This document shows positions 37,664 to 49,803 of a stretch of DNA of 64,000 bases, one piece after another. The stretch is from Dromiciops gliroides. Lineage: Eukaryota; Chordata; Mammalia; Microbiotheria; Microbiotheriidae. Made by a program: the position numbers and the translations under genes. The notes under the pieces are model-generated. The model searched no databases and had not been told where the DNA came from. It saw only the letters and a list, made by a program, of their open reading frames with translations. The first letter of the stretch is position 1, and the number at the start of each line of letters is the position of its first letter. The stretch lies in NCBI RefSeq assembly GCF_019393635.1, contig NC_057864.1:81316882-81380881 (forward strand), in the 5' to 3' direction.

Positions 37664-38618
37664 TGTGTATGTATTGTGGAAATTTATTTTGATTTGGGGA
37701 CCCTACCTTTAGGCTGAGATTAGAAAGCCTTAGGCCCTGAGGGTCTCTTCTGTGTGGGAGGTGCTGGTTCCCCTCCTCCTCTGCTTCAGCTGAGCGAAAA
37801 AGCCCCGTGGGCTGTACAAGATGCCAGGTCAGACTGGGGGGGGGGGGGGAAGCCCCCAGCTCCTTCCACCCTGAGCGGAGGTAGCTGAGAGATGCTGGGC
37901 TCTGGTATAGCCTGGGCTGAGGGATGTGAGGCTCAAGCGCACCCCCACAGCCCCAGCCACAGCCCTGACTGGCAGATTAGCTTGGTCTGTGGGGGTGCAG
38001 GAAGCCCTGAGATTTGAGTGGAGAGAAGAAAAGGTATATATAGACCTGGGAGTTAGACTCAGGGGATTTGGACTAGAGACGGGGCTACAAGGACGCAGGA
38101 GAAGACGAGAAGGACTAAGAGCAGGGAAAAGAGAGGCCGAAGGGCAGACTGACAGAGCAGACAGACAGAAGGTCGGTGAGAGAGAAACACAGGGGTTCAT
38201 CGGTGGCAGTAAGGAGAGTGAAGTTAGAAGCAGGGGGATTTACAAAGTGAAAGGGGCTCAGAGTTAGAATAAAGGACTGAGTGCCCTAAGGCCTCTTGCA
38301 GCTAAGGCCCTTATTGTATTCAAGAAGTTCCAAAGAGACACAGTGGAAAGAGAAGTGCCACAACGCAGTCAGGTTGTACATTTTATTTCCCTGTATTCTT
38401 AATTTTAAATGGTGTCTCATGAATAAACACTGCTTTGATTATTTAGTTAAGAGGCTTCTTAATATTTTGCTTATCAATTTGGGAGTGGAGCAGTGTGGTG
38501 GGACTTTATAAACGGCCCACATTAAATTAACAGTAGTCAGATAGCCAGTTAGTCAACAGTCCCCAGATTAGTCACCCACAGTTTAGTCCCCCCCAAAATT
38601 AGGCCCAGCTAGTCATCA
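37664..38618 (+). mobile_element. Probable LTR, family C (GC-rich)
   Basis: About 950 bp, clearly GC-richer than its surroundings, with retroviral LTR layout: a U3-like region, a TATA box (tatatatag near 38,035), a purine-rich R-like stretch, aataaa signals near 38,267 and 38,423, and a C-rich end reaching tagtcatca. No target duplication could be fixed and no internal genes are adjacent. A CpG-rich promoter is the alternative, but no coding exon follows. Confidence 0.5.
37831..37849. repeat. Poly(G) run
   Basis: A run of about 14 G inside the GC-rich block, followed by aagccccc. It could form a G-quadruplex and is prone to sequencing-length error. Confidence 0.9.
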
Positions 38619-39434
38619 AAAATATTTCTTATAGTATACTGATTGATTTACTCTATGGGCTACCCATTCTATGATAATAAAGATTATGGGAAATAGACTT
38701 CCTCCACTTTTCCCCCTAGGTATCTTGATTAATAAATTGATCTCTTAAGTACTCATGAATCATTTTGATGAATATTCATATTATTCAGGGACTTGATGAA
38801 ATCTGCCCCATGTCAGTGACACACAAGATTACTAGACATTCTCGCTATAATGATTTTTTCTTCCATTGCAACTGTATGTTAAAGATGTCCCATGATACGT
38901 AGGAACGACCCTTATAAGTATATGATTTCCTATTTTGTAACTGGATTCCTAGTTATAAACAAGGGATAATTGAACAAAGTTTTCTCTTATATATTTTAAG
39001 GAACATTGCATTATTGTAACATGCCTGAGAGTAATCTCAGTGGAAGACAACAATGTAGGCTACATTTTGGTAAAATAATTGAACTTAAATATGCATATAC
39101 ATTTTTTGGTATGTATGTATAAAACACATGTATGAATACATATACATACATGACTATATATGTAGCTATATAGCTATATATAAACCTTGTTTTTATTCAG
39201 TTTTGTTAAGAAAGTATTTATTAAAAGTTTTGTCTATTCCTTCCTCATATTTTTTTATCAAGGATAGCCATGGTAGATATAGAAATCATTTTCATGAAGA
39301 TTTTATGAGATGAGAAAATAAAGCACTTGATTATGTCAATACTTATATCAACTTCTAATCACTTTCTCTTTATGGATTCAGGATATACATGTATAACACT
39401 TCTAAGTGATGTGGGATGGATTTTAGAGTCAAAC
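38619..39434. other. Unique AT-rich sequence
   Basis: No gene recognised. Contains a short self-complementary tagctatatagctata run near 39,162-39,180. Confidence 0.4.
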
Positions 39435-40136
39435 TGATAGTGAGTCCTCCCAAAAGAATGACAAGACTCCTTGACTCAGTTTCCCAAGTTTTATTGCAAT
39501 ACTGTGAGTGAACACAGGGAGAGAACCAGAAAAGTGGAAAGGTATCTCTTTAATAGGGATAGAAAAGATACTTATATTGATAGTATGGATAAATTGATTA
39601 TCAGTCTCACTAAAATAATCTCCACTTTAGGGAGGCAAAAGGGAGGGTTTATCCTAATTTGGATTTCCTGGGGGCTTGAGGCAACCCCTAAGGTGGATAC
39701 CATTTTTTCCCTGCAGGTGTGTTTTCAGGGTTTACACATCATAAATTGTAAGGGACAAATTTGGCCTTTTCTGTGCATGTCCCCTTGTGATTCCCATGTC
39801 TAGATTCAAAATATTTTCATTTATCAGTTTGAATTTCTATACCCTGCCAGTGTATCATTGTTATAGTTAAAGACTCTATGACCTGCCTCTTTATGTTCTT
39901 CTTATTGGTACTGATTAACGTGGGTAACAGAGAACCTAGGCTCTGACTTGTATTAATGAAGACTCAAGTCTCAAGTAATCCATTAACTGGGGTCTGAATA
40001 CTTTTTAGAGCTCAGACCTAAATTAGAGCTTGGGTCTTAGGTTTTTCTGTTAACCCCTTTTTTGCCTCCTCCATCATAAGGATTCTCTAAGGTTTTGGCC
40101 CTTTTCACTTCTCTAACCCACACCAAATATTCCAAC
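39435..40136 (-). mobile_element. Probable LTR, family D
   Basis: About 700 bp starting tgatagtgagtcc and ending ccaaca, so on the minus strand it runs TGTTGG to CTATCA. The left end holds agttttattgcaatac (a minus-strand aataaa signal) as expected near an LTR 3' region. No flanking duplication or internal genes were seen. Confidence 0.5.
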
Positions 40137-40559
40137 ATTTTTTTTTAACCTCCTGTGTTGGGCCAAACTTTAATGTCAGTTAACTATAAAAAAGTTAAGT
40201 ATCAGTATATAAATTATTAATAAAAATGTTCATAATGCTTTCCCTCTTTATCCCCTCTAATTTATGATTAATAAAATGTACAAATCATTTAAATAAGATA
40301 ATTTTAACATCTAAATTGTCCAAAAGTTAGTTGTTGTTTTTTTTTATTCAGGATACTTCATTTATTTATTTCTACATTCTTTTACATCTTATATCATCTT
40401 AATTAGTAAGAATTCAAATATTCTGGTTTTTGTTTTGTATTTTGCATTATTTATATTCCTAATATGTTTTAAAAAACATAATTGCATTATGGAACAGATC
40501 TTATACCCAATTAATAGTATTCTTGTTCCTTCATCACACTTCTTACAATCATTTACTTC

Positions 40560-40853
40560 TTTTTACTCCCTTGAACATCACAATAGTTCATGTCCTTATC
40601 ATGTTTTATGTAGACTATTGAAATAACTTCAAATTTTGATTTCTTTTCTTCCAGTTTCTCCCCATTTAAAATTCATCCTCTATACTGCTTCCTCAAGTAC
40701 ATGTCTGCCCATATAACTTCTCTCTTCAAGAATCTGTAGTGGTTTTCTATTGCTTTTAAGATAAAATACTCCCCATTTTGGAATTTAAACACCTTTACAA
40801 CCTGACTCAATACTTGTCAGGCATTTAGCAATACTTGATCCACTTCCTAGCAG

Positions 40854-40891
<38 letters not shown>

Positions 40892-41220
40892 ACACACATG
40901 CACACACGTGGATACAAACAGAACCTACATTCCAGTAAAACTGACCTTTTTTATATATAGGGCCTTTGGTCCCCTCACCTCTTTCTGTTTGCACAGGATG
41001 TTGATAATACCTGTAATGCTTCTCCTACCCACTTCCAAATCATCAAAATCCATAGCTTTCTTTTGAGCTCAGGTCATATGCTTACTTTTGAAAGATTCTT
41101 TCTATCATACACATAACTGATGGTGCTACTCTAGAAAATGCTTTTTCAGTTTTGTCCTCAGTGTGTAAAACAGTACTTTCCACATTGTATTCACTTACTA
41201 AATGTTTATTGAATCAATAC
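40560..41220 (+). mobile_element. L2 LINE fragment with an internal (CA)n
   Basis: L2 wording in order: tctccccatttaaaattcatc, acatgtctgcccatataac, agaatctgtagtggttttc, taagataaaatactcccc, then after the (CA)n, ctttctgtttgcacagg, and the 3' end aaatgtttattgaatcaa. Confidence 0.7.
40855..40910. repeat. (CA)n microsatellite
   Basis: About 24 CA units with a few substitutions, inside the L2 fragment. Confidence 0.97.
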
Positions 41221-41509
41221 TATTATCCCTGTGCATTACCATTATTTATTTAATGTTCATATTTTTGATCAATTGGTTGCTTTCTGGTTTGTTTTCTTTT
41301 GTCTTTGTATTTTCAATTAAAAATAATGATGTTATAGCAAACTGTGAGCAGAGTTTTTTTTTCTTTTACATATAACATTGTGGAGTTCATTTCCAACAAT
41401 AAAATTATCAGATAAATGGATTTGTAACTTTTACTTCTAACACATACTTTAGCTCCCTACATTCTTGGACAATTTTATTGGTTAGTAACTTTTAAAATAT
41501 ATGTCAAAA

Positions 41510-41640
41510 TTTCATGTAGTTCTTTTCAACTTTTACCTATTGTTCCTGGTTTTGCTCTTTGAAACCCAACCAAATAAGCGAATTCATTCTTTGGTGCCTC
41601 AGTCCTCCAAATACTTGAAAACAAGGCTTTTGTTTCAATC
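41510..41640 (-). mobile_element. CR1/L3 LINE fragment
   Basis: Contains ttacctattgttcctggtttt, gctctttgaaacccaacc and aaatacttgaaaacaaggct, in the order of the CR1/L3 3' region. Confidence 0.55.
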
Positions 41641-41905
41641 CATCATTAAACATTTATTAAATGTCTACTATGTATTATGCCCTGTCCTTCCAACAGAGCG
41701 TGTTATCATAAAATCCCAGAAAAGAGAGAGTTTTTAGGAGCAGAGGGTGATTAACAGCTCTAAATGGTGGAGAGAGGTTGAAAGGTTGAGAATTAAGAAA
41801 AAAGACCATCAGATTTAGCAATTAAGAGATGATTGATAACCTTAGAGAGAACAGTTTGAGTTGAGTTGACAAGGTCAGAAGGTAGATGGTAGAGGTGAGT
41901 CTATA
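41640..41905 (+). repeat. Noncoding dispersed repeat, copy 2 (internally deleted)
   Basis: Opens with aaacatttattaaatgtctac and tatgtattatgccctg, then jumps to gatgattgataaccttagag and agagaacagtttgagttg, which I place near the far end of the family seen at 34,100 and 57,070. Confidence 0.4.
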
Positions 41906-42499
41906 CTTTGACTTTTCATCCCTTTGAAATGTGACTTCTGGCCTTTTCACTGGACTGAAAGTGCTTTCCGTTAAAGTTACTATTGATCCCTCTATGGCCA
42001 AATCTGAGGGTCTTTATATTCTCAATCTGAATGTTTCTCAACAAAGTTGAGGACAGATTTTAAAAAGTAGATGACAGAAACAGCATCCTGTAAGGTCGAA
42101 AGAGTTCCTCATATGGTAGAAAAAATGGTAAAAGCTAATAAGAAGTATTTGAATGGGGAAATAATATAAAATTTTAAAAAATATCATATAAGAGAGACAT
42201 AGTTAAAATTAGGTTGCATTAAAAAGACCAAGGGATTAATTTTTTTGAAGTGTCTATCTATTTATCTGTTTATTTGTTTTATTAGCTATGTTATTTATCT
42301 GCCTATTTATCTATTTTTTTATATAGAGAGCAAAGAATTCTAATGGATTCTGTACAATACTGAAAGGAGCTGCTTCAAGAAGTGGTGAATTAAGTCTAGG
42401 AACAGAGACAAACTACCAAAAGGGATAGCCTGTCATTGAATTTGGACGACCGTAAAAATAATTTTTAAAATGGCTTCCCTAGCTTCTCCTAGTGGTGTT

Positions 42500-42720
42500 G
42501 TAATAAACAGATGATTAGATTAGAATTCATAAAAAATCTCTGTTTTAATCCTGGCATTTTATTACTAATTACTTGGACCAGTCTCCTGAAATCTCTCAGG
42601 ATCAATTTTCTCATCTGCAAAATGGGGATAATAAGTAGCTGCCCATGTGATGTGAGGAAGTAAAATTGCTTTACAAATAGTAAATCATTCTGTAAATATA
42701 AAGTGTGATAAATTATGGAG
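42500..42720 (+). mobile_element. MIR-type SINE
   Basis: Nearly full MIR plan: acttggaccagtctcctgaa, caattttctcatctgcaaaa, tggggataataa, then gctttacaaatagtaaatc. Confidence 0.75.
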
Positions 42721-43260
42721 CAGATTATATTATTCTTTATACTAAAATGCTTTAATCATAGGATTTAGAACTAGAGGTATACTCTTTAAAAATGGAGAAA
42801 CAGACTCAGATGGAGTGACCCATTGATGGTCACACATATTCTGTGTATATTTTGTATGTATTAAATAAACATAGATCCTCTTGTAACTAATTCAATACTC
42901 TTGCCTTTACATCATCTTGCCTCTTCAGGATTTCATGTTTTGGGATGCTTTTATATTGTCTAATTTTTAGGAGAATCTTACTGTTCTTGCTATTTATTGA
43001 GAAAAAAATCTATTCCTTCCTTTATTTTCCATATGTCTTTGATTCCCACATATAAAAGTAGTTTTCCACATTAAAAATTTAGTCTAGAAAAAATTTGTTT
43101 TGTGATGGTGCAGACATAAATGCTATGGAGTAGAAATGTCCTCAATGTTTAAACACTATCATTGTACCTATGGAGGCAAATAGGTAAAGCAAATTTTCTC
43201 CCTGCTTCAACTACTGCCTTTCAAAGGTGATTTCAAGGGCTATTCAAGCCCAGTAACCGT
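42721..43260. other. Unique AT-rich sequence
   Basis: No gene recognised. A weak minus-strand MIR scrap lies near 42,785-42,840 (gagaaacagactcagatgg). Confidence 0.4.
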
Positions 43261-43285
43261 GACAGAATACAGGAAGTGAATTATT

Positions 43286-43443
43286 TTCTTTTTTTTTCTT
43301 TTTTGCAAAGGGCAATGAGGGTTAAGTGACTTGCCCAGGGTCACAAAGCTAGTAAGTGTCAAATATCTGAATCTAGATTTGAACTCAGGTCCTCCTGAAT
43401 CCAGCGCCAGTGTTTTTTTCCACTGTGCCACCTAGCTGCCCCC
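43286..43443 (-). mobile_element. CORE-SINE
   Basis: Full-length copy with a perfect 15-bp duplication, aggaagtgaattatt (43,271-43,285 and 43,444-43,458). Confidence 0.97.
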
Positions 43444-43920
43444 AGGAAGTGAATTATTAAAGATTCATTATAGCTTCATGTTTTGGCTTTGAAGGTTATA
43501 GTATACTATTCTTTTATCAATAAATAAGACATTGAAGTTATATTTTCTTTATTTCATATAAGTTATAGCTATATGTAGTGAGTACACTCTGCCTCACTCT
43601 CCCAAAGCAAGGCTGGCTATACCTCCTCAAAATCCCAGGGTTCTCTTCAAGGTTTGGAGTTGTCTCTTAGCTAATGAGATCAGCTCAATCCCCTTTCAGC
43701 TCTGTTTGCTGCACAGTCAGGTGCCATTTAACCTGGTTCCATTTAACTATTTATCATTAATTATCATTAACAAAGAGATATTTACTTCAAACATATAACA
43801 AGACCAAAAGTACTAACACCTTCCCAGATTATCTGTGTGAGGGTGGCAATTTCTCTATCCCACCACGGTCCCTAGGGAGAGTACTGCTACCAAGTTCATG
43901 TTTAAATGTGGCATCTCTGA

Positions 43921-43972
43921 ATAATAATAACAATAACAACAACAGCAGCAGCAGCAACAACAACAACAATAA
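43921..43972. repeat. (AAC/AGC)n trinucleotide repeat
   Basis: Mixed aat, aac and agc triplets. Confidence 0.93.
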
Positions 43973-44009
43973 AGCTAGAATTCATATTGTCCTTTAAGGT
44001 TTGCAAAGC

Positions 44010-44325
44010 ACTTATGTGTCAACTCCTTGATTGAGGGGAAAAGAATGAATAAGGGTTATAAGTATATGTTACATCCCAAGCAGCTAGCACTATGCTAAAC
44101 CTTTTACAAATATTAATTTATTGTTTCTCACAGCAATCCTGCCAAGGAGGTGCAGTTTTTAATTTACATTTTAAAGATCAGTAAAGTGAGGCAAATAGAG
44201 GTTAAGTGATTTGTCCAGATTTGCATAGCTAGTAATTTTCCAAGGTGGAAATTTGAACTTAGGTCTTGCTGCATTACTCCAAGAGAGCTGCTCTATCCAC
44301 TGTACCACCTGCCTGCCTCTAATTG
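44010..44325 (-). mobile_element. Old full-length CORE-SINE/MIR
   Basis: Minus-strand element with both the MIR-type 3' part (ctagcactatgctaaacc, ttctcacagcaatcctgcc, aaagatcagtaaagtgaggc) and the marsupial head end (tctatccactgtaccacctg). Same older type as 30,220-30,470. Confidence 0.75.
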
Positions 44326-44663
44326 ATTGTGTGAGTCGTTGTCTTAACTTCTATTGCTCTTTGGGCCACTGATGTAAAATCTAGATATTGGAATTCTGCT
44401 TTCCTTTAACTCAAAATTGAACATATCCAAAGGAAGACAACTAATTCAAGCCTGTATTATCAGGAAAACATACTTCGGAATTGAGAAACCTGAAGCCTTC
44501 TCCCTTTAGACAAGTATTTCTCAAATAACACAGTCTTTGAAAGAAACAAAAAGATTCACCAAAATCCAGCAGCTTAACAGAATGAATGGTTGCATCTAAA
44601 TATAAAGTTTTTTAGAAGGCTCCCCAAATTTTCATGTCCTGAACTACAGCAATAAAAGTCAAG

Positions 44664-44723
44664 GCACTTACTAGCTGTGTGACCCTGGACAATTCACTTA
44701 ACCCTCATTGCCCTGAAAAAAAA
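44664..44723 (+). mobile_element. CORE-SINE, severely 5'-truncated, with target duplication
   Basis: Only the last 45 bp of the SINE (gcacttactagctgtgtgac onward) plus the A tail, bracketed by aaaagtcaag at 44,654-44,663 and 44,724-44,733. This is truncation at integration, not later loss. Confidence 0.92.
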
Positions 44724-44733
44724 AAAAGTCAAG

Positions 44734-47015
44734 ACAAATCAAGTCACCATTCATTTTTTAAGCACCTAACAGACTGAAACCAGTTGCAGAATGTATCCAT
44801 AATTTCCTAAGGTCTCCTTTCTTCTTTCCTTCCTTCCTCATTCCTTGCCTCCTTCTCTCCCTTCCTTTTTCCAGTGCTCCTCTCTCATTCCCTTCCTTTC
44901 TTCTCACTTAAATAAGAAGTCTCACAATTGGATCCAAAAATCTACTTCACAAACATAGAATGAGAGAAACATGATCACTGCACATTAGAAAAAAAAAAAG
45001 ATATGAGGATATTTCAAGATCAGAATCAGTATGCATCAGCAGCACTTAGAAGAAACAAAAAGGAATAAAAAAAGCAAATCCAATGCTCTAATTCATTGGA
45101 GGATTAACCATCAAGAGGTAAGATTATTAGATGATTGTTTCTTTGGGTCATCATTTAAGAGGGATATAGAGAGCACATAGAAAAGGAAAAGCAGGGTAAT
45201 AAATGCCTGGAGTCCATGTCATGTGAATCTATTGAAGAAGCCAGAAATGTATAGTCTGGAGAATAGCCAGCTCAGGGGCGGAGTGTAATCCAGTAGCTGT
45301 CCTCAATTTATTTAAAGAACTGTTACATGCAATAGATCATGGAGATTATGGAATAGATTTGTTTTCTTCTCTTCTAAATGTCTGAAGCAGGAGAAGTGAA
45401 TTTGGAACTGGAAATTTAAACTTGATGTTAAAGTGAATAAACAAAAAAGAAAAGAAAAACACCCTTAAGTTCTTGACTGGAATTGGAATGGAATAACTGA
45501 AGCTCAAGGAGATTTGAATCAGTGTCTTTCTGGTTCTAAGTCTGCCTCTACAGTCATTATGTAATGCCATCCACACAACACATCAGACACCTAAATCAAT
45601 GAGTAAAGAAGGTATTTGAAAAGGGAGCTAGCTAGCATCTAGGTTTCACTAAAGAGAAAATTTCCGAAGAGAGGGGCAGGAATAAAAAACTCAGTATATG
45701 ATTTGCACTCAGGAGAAATAAGTTCTCATTTCTTGCAACAAATTGCAAAAAAAGACATAAAGAATTCATATTTCATGTTTTATTTGAGTCTTTTACATTG
45801 CCAATAAACATGACAATTATTCAAACATACTTCAGTATGACATCTGATTCCTTGTTAAATTGTAAGTAACATCAGACTTGTACATTCTATCTGAGGAATT
45901 ATGTATCTGATGTTGGAAACATTTAACATGGGAAGGGGCAAAGAAAGGAGAGAAGACAATTACTTACCCCAACCCCTTGACTTAGTGAATATTTTAGTAT
46001 TATTTTAGAAGGTGAAATGCATAGACATGAATCAAGTTTTATAAAGATACACATTTACAGCAATAATATTTGAAGCACCAAGGTAAGTGAAAATTAAAAT
46101 CTCATTTGATCATGTTAAGCAATGAAGCTAATAATTTAATATTGCCTCAAGTCATTGGGACAAAATGAATTAATTCCTTGTTTTGATTTTCTACCTTTTC
46201 CACCCACCATTACATGATGTGGACAGACTTTATATTCCATTTTTTTTCTTACAAGTTAAAGTAGCCTTTTGTTGACTTATGAGGTGAGCACATCCTTTGC
46301 ATAAAAAGGGTACAATAAGAATGATGGAATTTTGATGAGGCATTTTTTGTTAGAATACATTTTGTATATGTAAGCCTTTACACCTAAAAGTCTTGAATGC
46401 ATCTTGTTCATTCAAAGTCTAGATGGCAGCAGAGGTACAGCAATTAGACATTTTCTTCACATTGAACACAGTAAATGGATATCTTCTCACCCCTATTGCC
46501 AAATATGCATTATCTTAAAATCTGGTGAAGAAACCAAAGAAACCTGTAGTTCGTGAATGGCTTACTATTGTCTTATTGAGTAAGCTATCATATTTCTCTT
46601 TAAGTTAGTTGTGATAATAACAAGAGGTTTTAACAAGTTTACTTTCACTTAGCTTGTCTGTCAAAATAAATAGGGAGAAAAAATAGGGCCAACAATAAAT
46701 ACTATAAATAGACCCAAGAGCAGTAATAAGTGTCTTCTTTAGGGCAAGCTTGATATTTCATTCACACTAAATCTTTAGTCTTCTGACATCTTTTAAGCAC
46801 TACCTTTGAAAAGCATAAATGCTGTAATGGTGTGAATGAAAATTTGAATATATGTGAATCTAGAAATATTACAATTGTTCTTAGGAAATGAGTACATTCA
46901 CACATGAAAATGAACCTTTTAAAGTATTGCAAGTCAATAATTACTCATTGATTGGACCATCTGTTTAAGTCACTGTCAGATTAAATATAATGCAGTACCA
47001 AAGAGTAAATAATCT
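44734..47015. other. Unique AT-rich sequence
   Basis: About 2.3 kb without a recognised repeat or gene apart from a pyrimidine-rich cttccttcc stretch at 44,815-44,900. Confidence 0.4.
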
Positions 47016-47019
47016 GAAA

Positions 47020-47420
47020 ATTATAGAATCTCAGCATTTGAAAGGACATCAGTGTTAATTGAGTATGAATTGTATCTGAACAGGAATATCCTCTCATTTA
47101 ACCCCAATCAGTGGGCATTCAGCCTCAGCATGAAAACTTCCAGTGTTGTGGTACAGTTTAAATGACACTAGCTCTCAAGTCAGAGGCCATATTGAACCAC
47201 TAAGACTTATAACTTGTCTTATCATTTTCTTGGACCTCAGTTTTCTCATCTGTACACCAAGGCTATAGAACTATATAGCTTTTAAGGTTCCTTCTAGCTC
47301 TATATCTGTGATCCTATGATCAGCACCTCCTGAGAAAGTCCATTCCAATTTTGAACAACTCTCTAGGTTAGGAAGATTTTTCTTACATTGAGATGAAATG
47401 TTCTTCTCAGCATCATCTAT
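47020..47420 (-). mobile_element. CR1/L3 LINE fragment split by an old SINE
   Basis: The left part has tagaatctcagcatttgaaa, ggacatcagtg and gaaaacttccagtg. The right part has gagaaagtccattccaattt and gttaggaagatttttcttac. A MIR-type SINE lies between (47,150-47,330, plus strand, with cctcagttttctcatctgta and ttccttctagctctatatct). Confidence 0.65.
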
Positions 47421-47547
47421 CCATTTGACCATTTTTCCTTTTTTCTTCCCAGCAAAACAAATGGAAAGCTTAAGCTTTCCAACACAATAGCTTTGATGAC
47501 AGCTATCCTGTCATACCAAAGGTTTGTCTTAATGCTAAGCTTCCCTA

Positions 47548-47696
47548 CTGTCTTTTTTTTTTCAGGGCAATGAGGGTTAAGTGACTTGCCCAGGGTCACA
47601 GAGCTAGTAAGTGTCAAGTGTCTGAGGTCAGATTTGAACCCAGCTCCTCCTGACTCCAGGGCTGGTGCTTTATCCACTGTACCACATAGCTGCCCC
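47548..47696 (-). mobile_element. CORE-SINE with a shared 5' extension
   Basis: Full-length copy. Beyond its head, 47,697-47,750 matches the sequence beside the SINE at 5,405-5,550, while the sequences on the tail side of the two copies are unrelated. Confidence 0.93.
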
Positions 47697-47750
47697 TTAG
47701 TTACATTATTATTGTTATATTTCCATAATTTATTAATGAAATTGTTTCTT
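47697..47750 (-). repeat. SINE 5' extension, copy 2
   Basis: See 5,551-5,603. Similarity fades after ttgtttctt in both copies. Confidence 0.75.
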
Positions 47751-48143
47751 TCCTGAAAGTGGAAGGGGAGCTGAACATCAGAGAAATACATTTAATGTAA
47801 AAAATAACCACCATAGGGAGAGAGACCCTGAGACATTGATCTCATGACTACTGGTGTAGAGGTAGATAACAGGAGAGAGAGAGAGAGTGCCCTTAGAGTC
47901 CCCTTAGAGTCCCCTTAGGTTGGGGAACCCATCTGGAAGCAACCCATTTTAACTAGTTTTTCTCAGCATCTAGCTGCTATACTTATTTGTTTCTACTGGC
48001 TGGCACAGTATGAGTAATGGCATCACCTCCAAAGATCTGGTAGCCTGGAGCAAAGCTCCATTCATTCCACCCTAGTTATGACTATATGTCACTAACAAAG
48101 CAATGAGAGAGCTGAGTTCCTTTAATTGGGCAGTGCTGTATTG

Positions 48144-48303
48144 GGGTTTTTTTTTGTATTTTTTTTTAGTGAGGCAATTGGGGTTAAGTGACTTGCCCAA
48201 GGTCACACAGCTAGTAAGTGTTAAGTGTCTGAGGCCGGATTTGAACTCAGGTACTCCTGATTCCAGGGCTGGTGCTCTATCCACTGCACCACCTAGCTGC
48301 CCC
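48144..48303 (-). mobile_element. CORE-SINE
   Basis: Full-length copy of the gtgaggcaattgg-tailed subfamily with an 8-bp duplication, ctgtattg, on both sides. Confidence 0.95.
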
Positions 48304-48659
48304 CTGTATTGTTAATAAACATACTAACATATTTACTTGAATTATTAAAATTTTTAACTTAATTATCACTCTAAGTATAACCAGAAAAAGACAGAAAAAA
48401 TCAATATTCTATCATGAGGATGTGACTACATGAGTAAAGAAAATTTCACAGTCTTTGATTTTTTTTTTTTATAAAATTGAAGGCTCTGACAACAGACTTC
48501 ATGTTTGTCATCCAAGAACTAACCCAGGTAGGTTGAGGGAGTCTCCTCTCCAGGGCCTGGATATTAGCCTCAACTTATTAAACTAGGGGAGTTATAGTAT
48601 ATGTGTGTAAAAGCCACATCTTCCCTTAACAAATTACATCTCAGATACCTTTTGTGTTG

Positions 48660-48790
48660 AGGTATATAGAGATAGAAAGATAGAGAGATATGGATAGATG
48701 TAGATAGATATAGATAAATACAGATTGCTATAGATAGATAGAACTATATCTATAGCTATAGATATCTCCATATGGCTCTATCTCTATAGA
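48660..48790. repeat. (TAGA)n-like tract
   Basis: Degenerate tagata/gagata simple repeat. Confidence 0.85.
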
Positions 48791-48799
48791 TTGATCACT

Positions 48800-49130
48800 A
48801 TAAATATGTGTGTGTGTGTGTACACACATAAATACACATCTGTACGCACATATATCTATATATACCTGAAACATGTGTGTATATGGACATTTATCTATGT
48901 AAATATACACATACCTATATATACACACATTTATCTATATAAATATACACATATGTGCATATTATTGATGTCTATTGATGTATTTATATGAATCATAGCC
49001 ACAAAAGTTTATACATGCTTCAACAATGAAACATATATAATATACATATACACATACATATACATACTTCTGTGTATATGTATATTTGCATACATATGTA
49101 CATCCATACACACATATCTTTGTATTTATG
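48800..49130. repeat. (TATA/CACA)n degenerate tract
   Basis: Imperfect alternating purine-pyrimidine sequence on both strands. Tyr/Ile/Cys/Thr-rich frames here are artefacts. Confidence 0.85.
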
Positions 49131-49637
49131 TAGATACAAGAAATCCTGGATATCAAGCCACACTTCTCAAAAATACTCACTACACCGGTCAATCCTCTAA
49201 GATTAGAAATTGTGGAATAATTGCAAATTTCTATTGATAGAGGGATTTTTATAATCAGGCTTTTATTATACAAAGGAAATCACAGGTTTAGACTAAAACA
49301 AAATAAATAAAATAAAACTATAATCAATAGTTGCCTATGCAATGATAATGTGGATACACATAAAAGACAATAAATATTATTTAGTATTAAGGCTTTCTTT
49401 CTTCATTTTTATTGTTGTTTTAATGAGCCCTTGTGATGATTGTCTTTTCTTCTGAAAACTATAAGGACCCCCAAAAGAGTGCTTGCTGCTTCTTTTCTAC
49501 AATATTTCCTTATTTCCCCTGATTTGATCAGATTTCATGAATTCAGTTTCTCTGCTCCTTCAGACTATGTGCAATGTGGGAGATGGTGTATTTTACTCTA
49601 GTTATCTATTAGGCTCAAGCTAATAACAAATTACTTT

Positions 49638-49789
49638 CTTTTTTTCTTTTTTCGCAGGGCAGTTGGGGTTAAGTGACTTGCCCAGGGTCACACAGCTTGT
49701 AAGTGATAAGTGTCTGAGGCCGGATTTGAATTCAGGTCCTCCTGAATCCAGAGCCGGTGCTCTATCCACTGCGCCACCTATCTGCCCCG
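49638..49789 (-). mobile_element. CORE-SINE
   Basis: Full-length copy with duplication aacaaattaYtttc (49,624-49,637 and 49,790-49,803, one mismatch). Confidence 0.96.
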
Positions 49790-49803
49790 AACAAATTATT
49801 TTC

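Noticed and set aside
37829..38267. Overlapping open frames of 113 and 123 codons in the GC-rich block
   Set aside because: Compositional openness in a probable LTR. Low-complexity Ser/Pro or Arg/Gly content and no recognisable domain.
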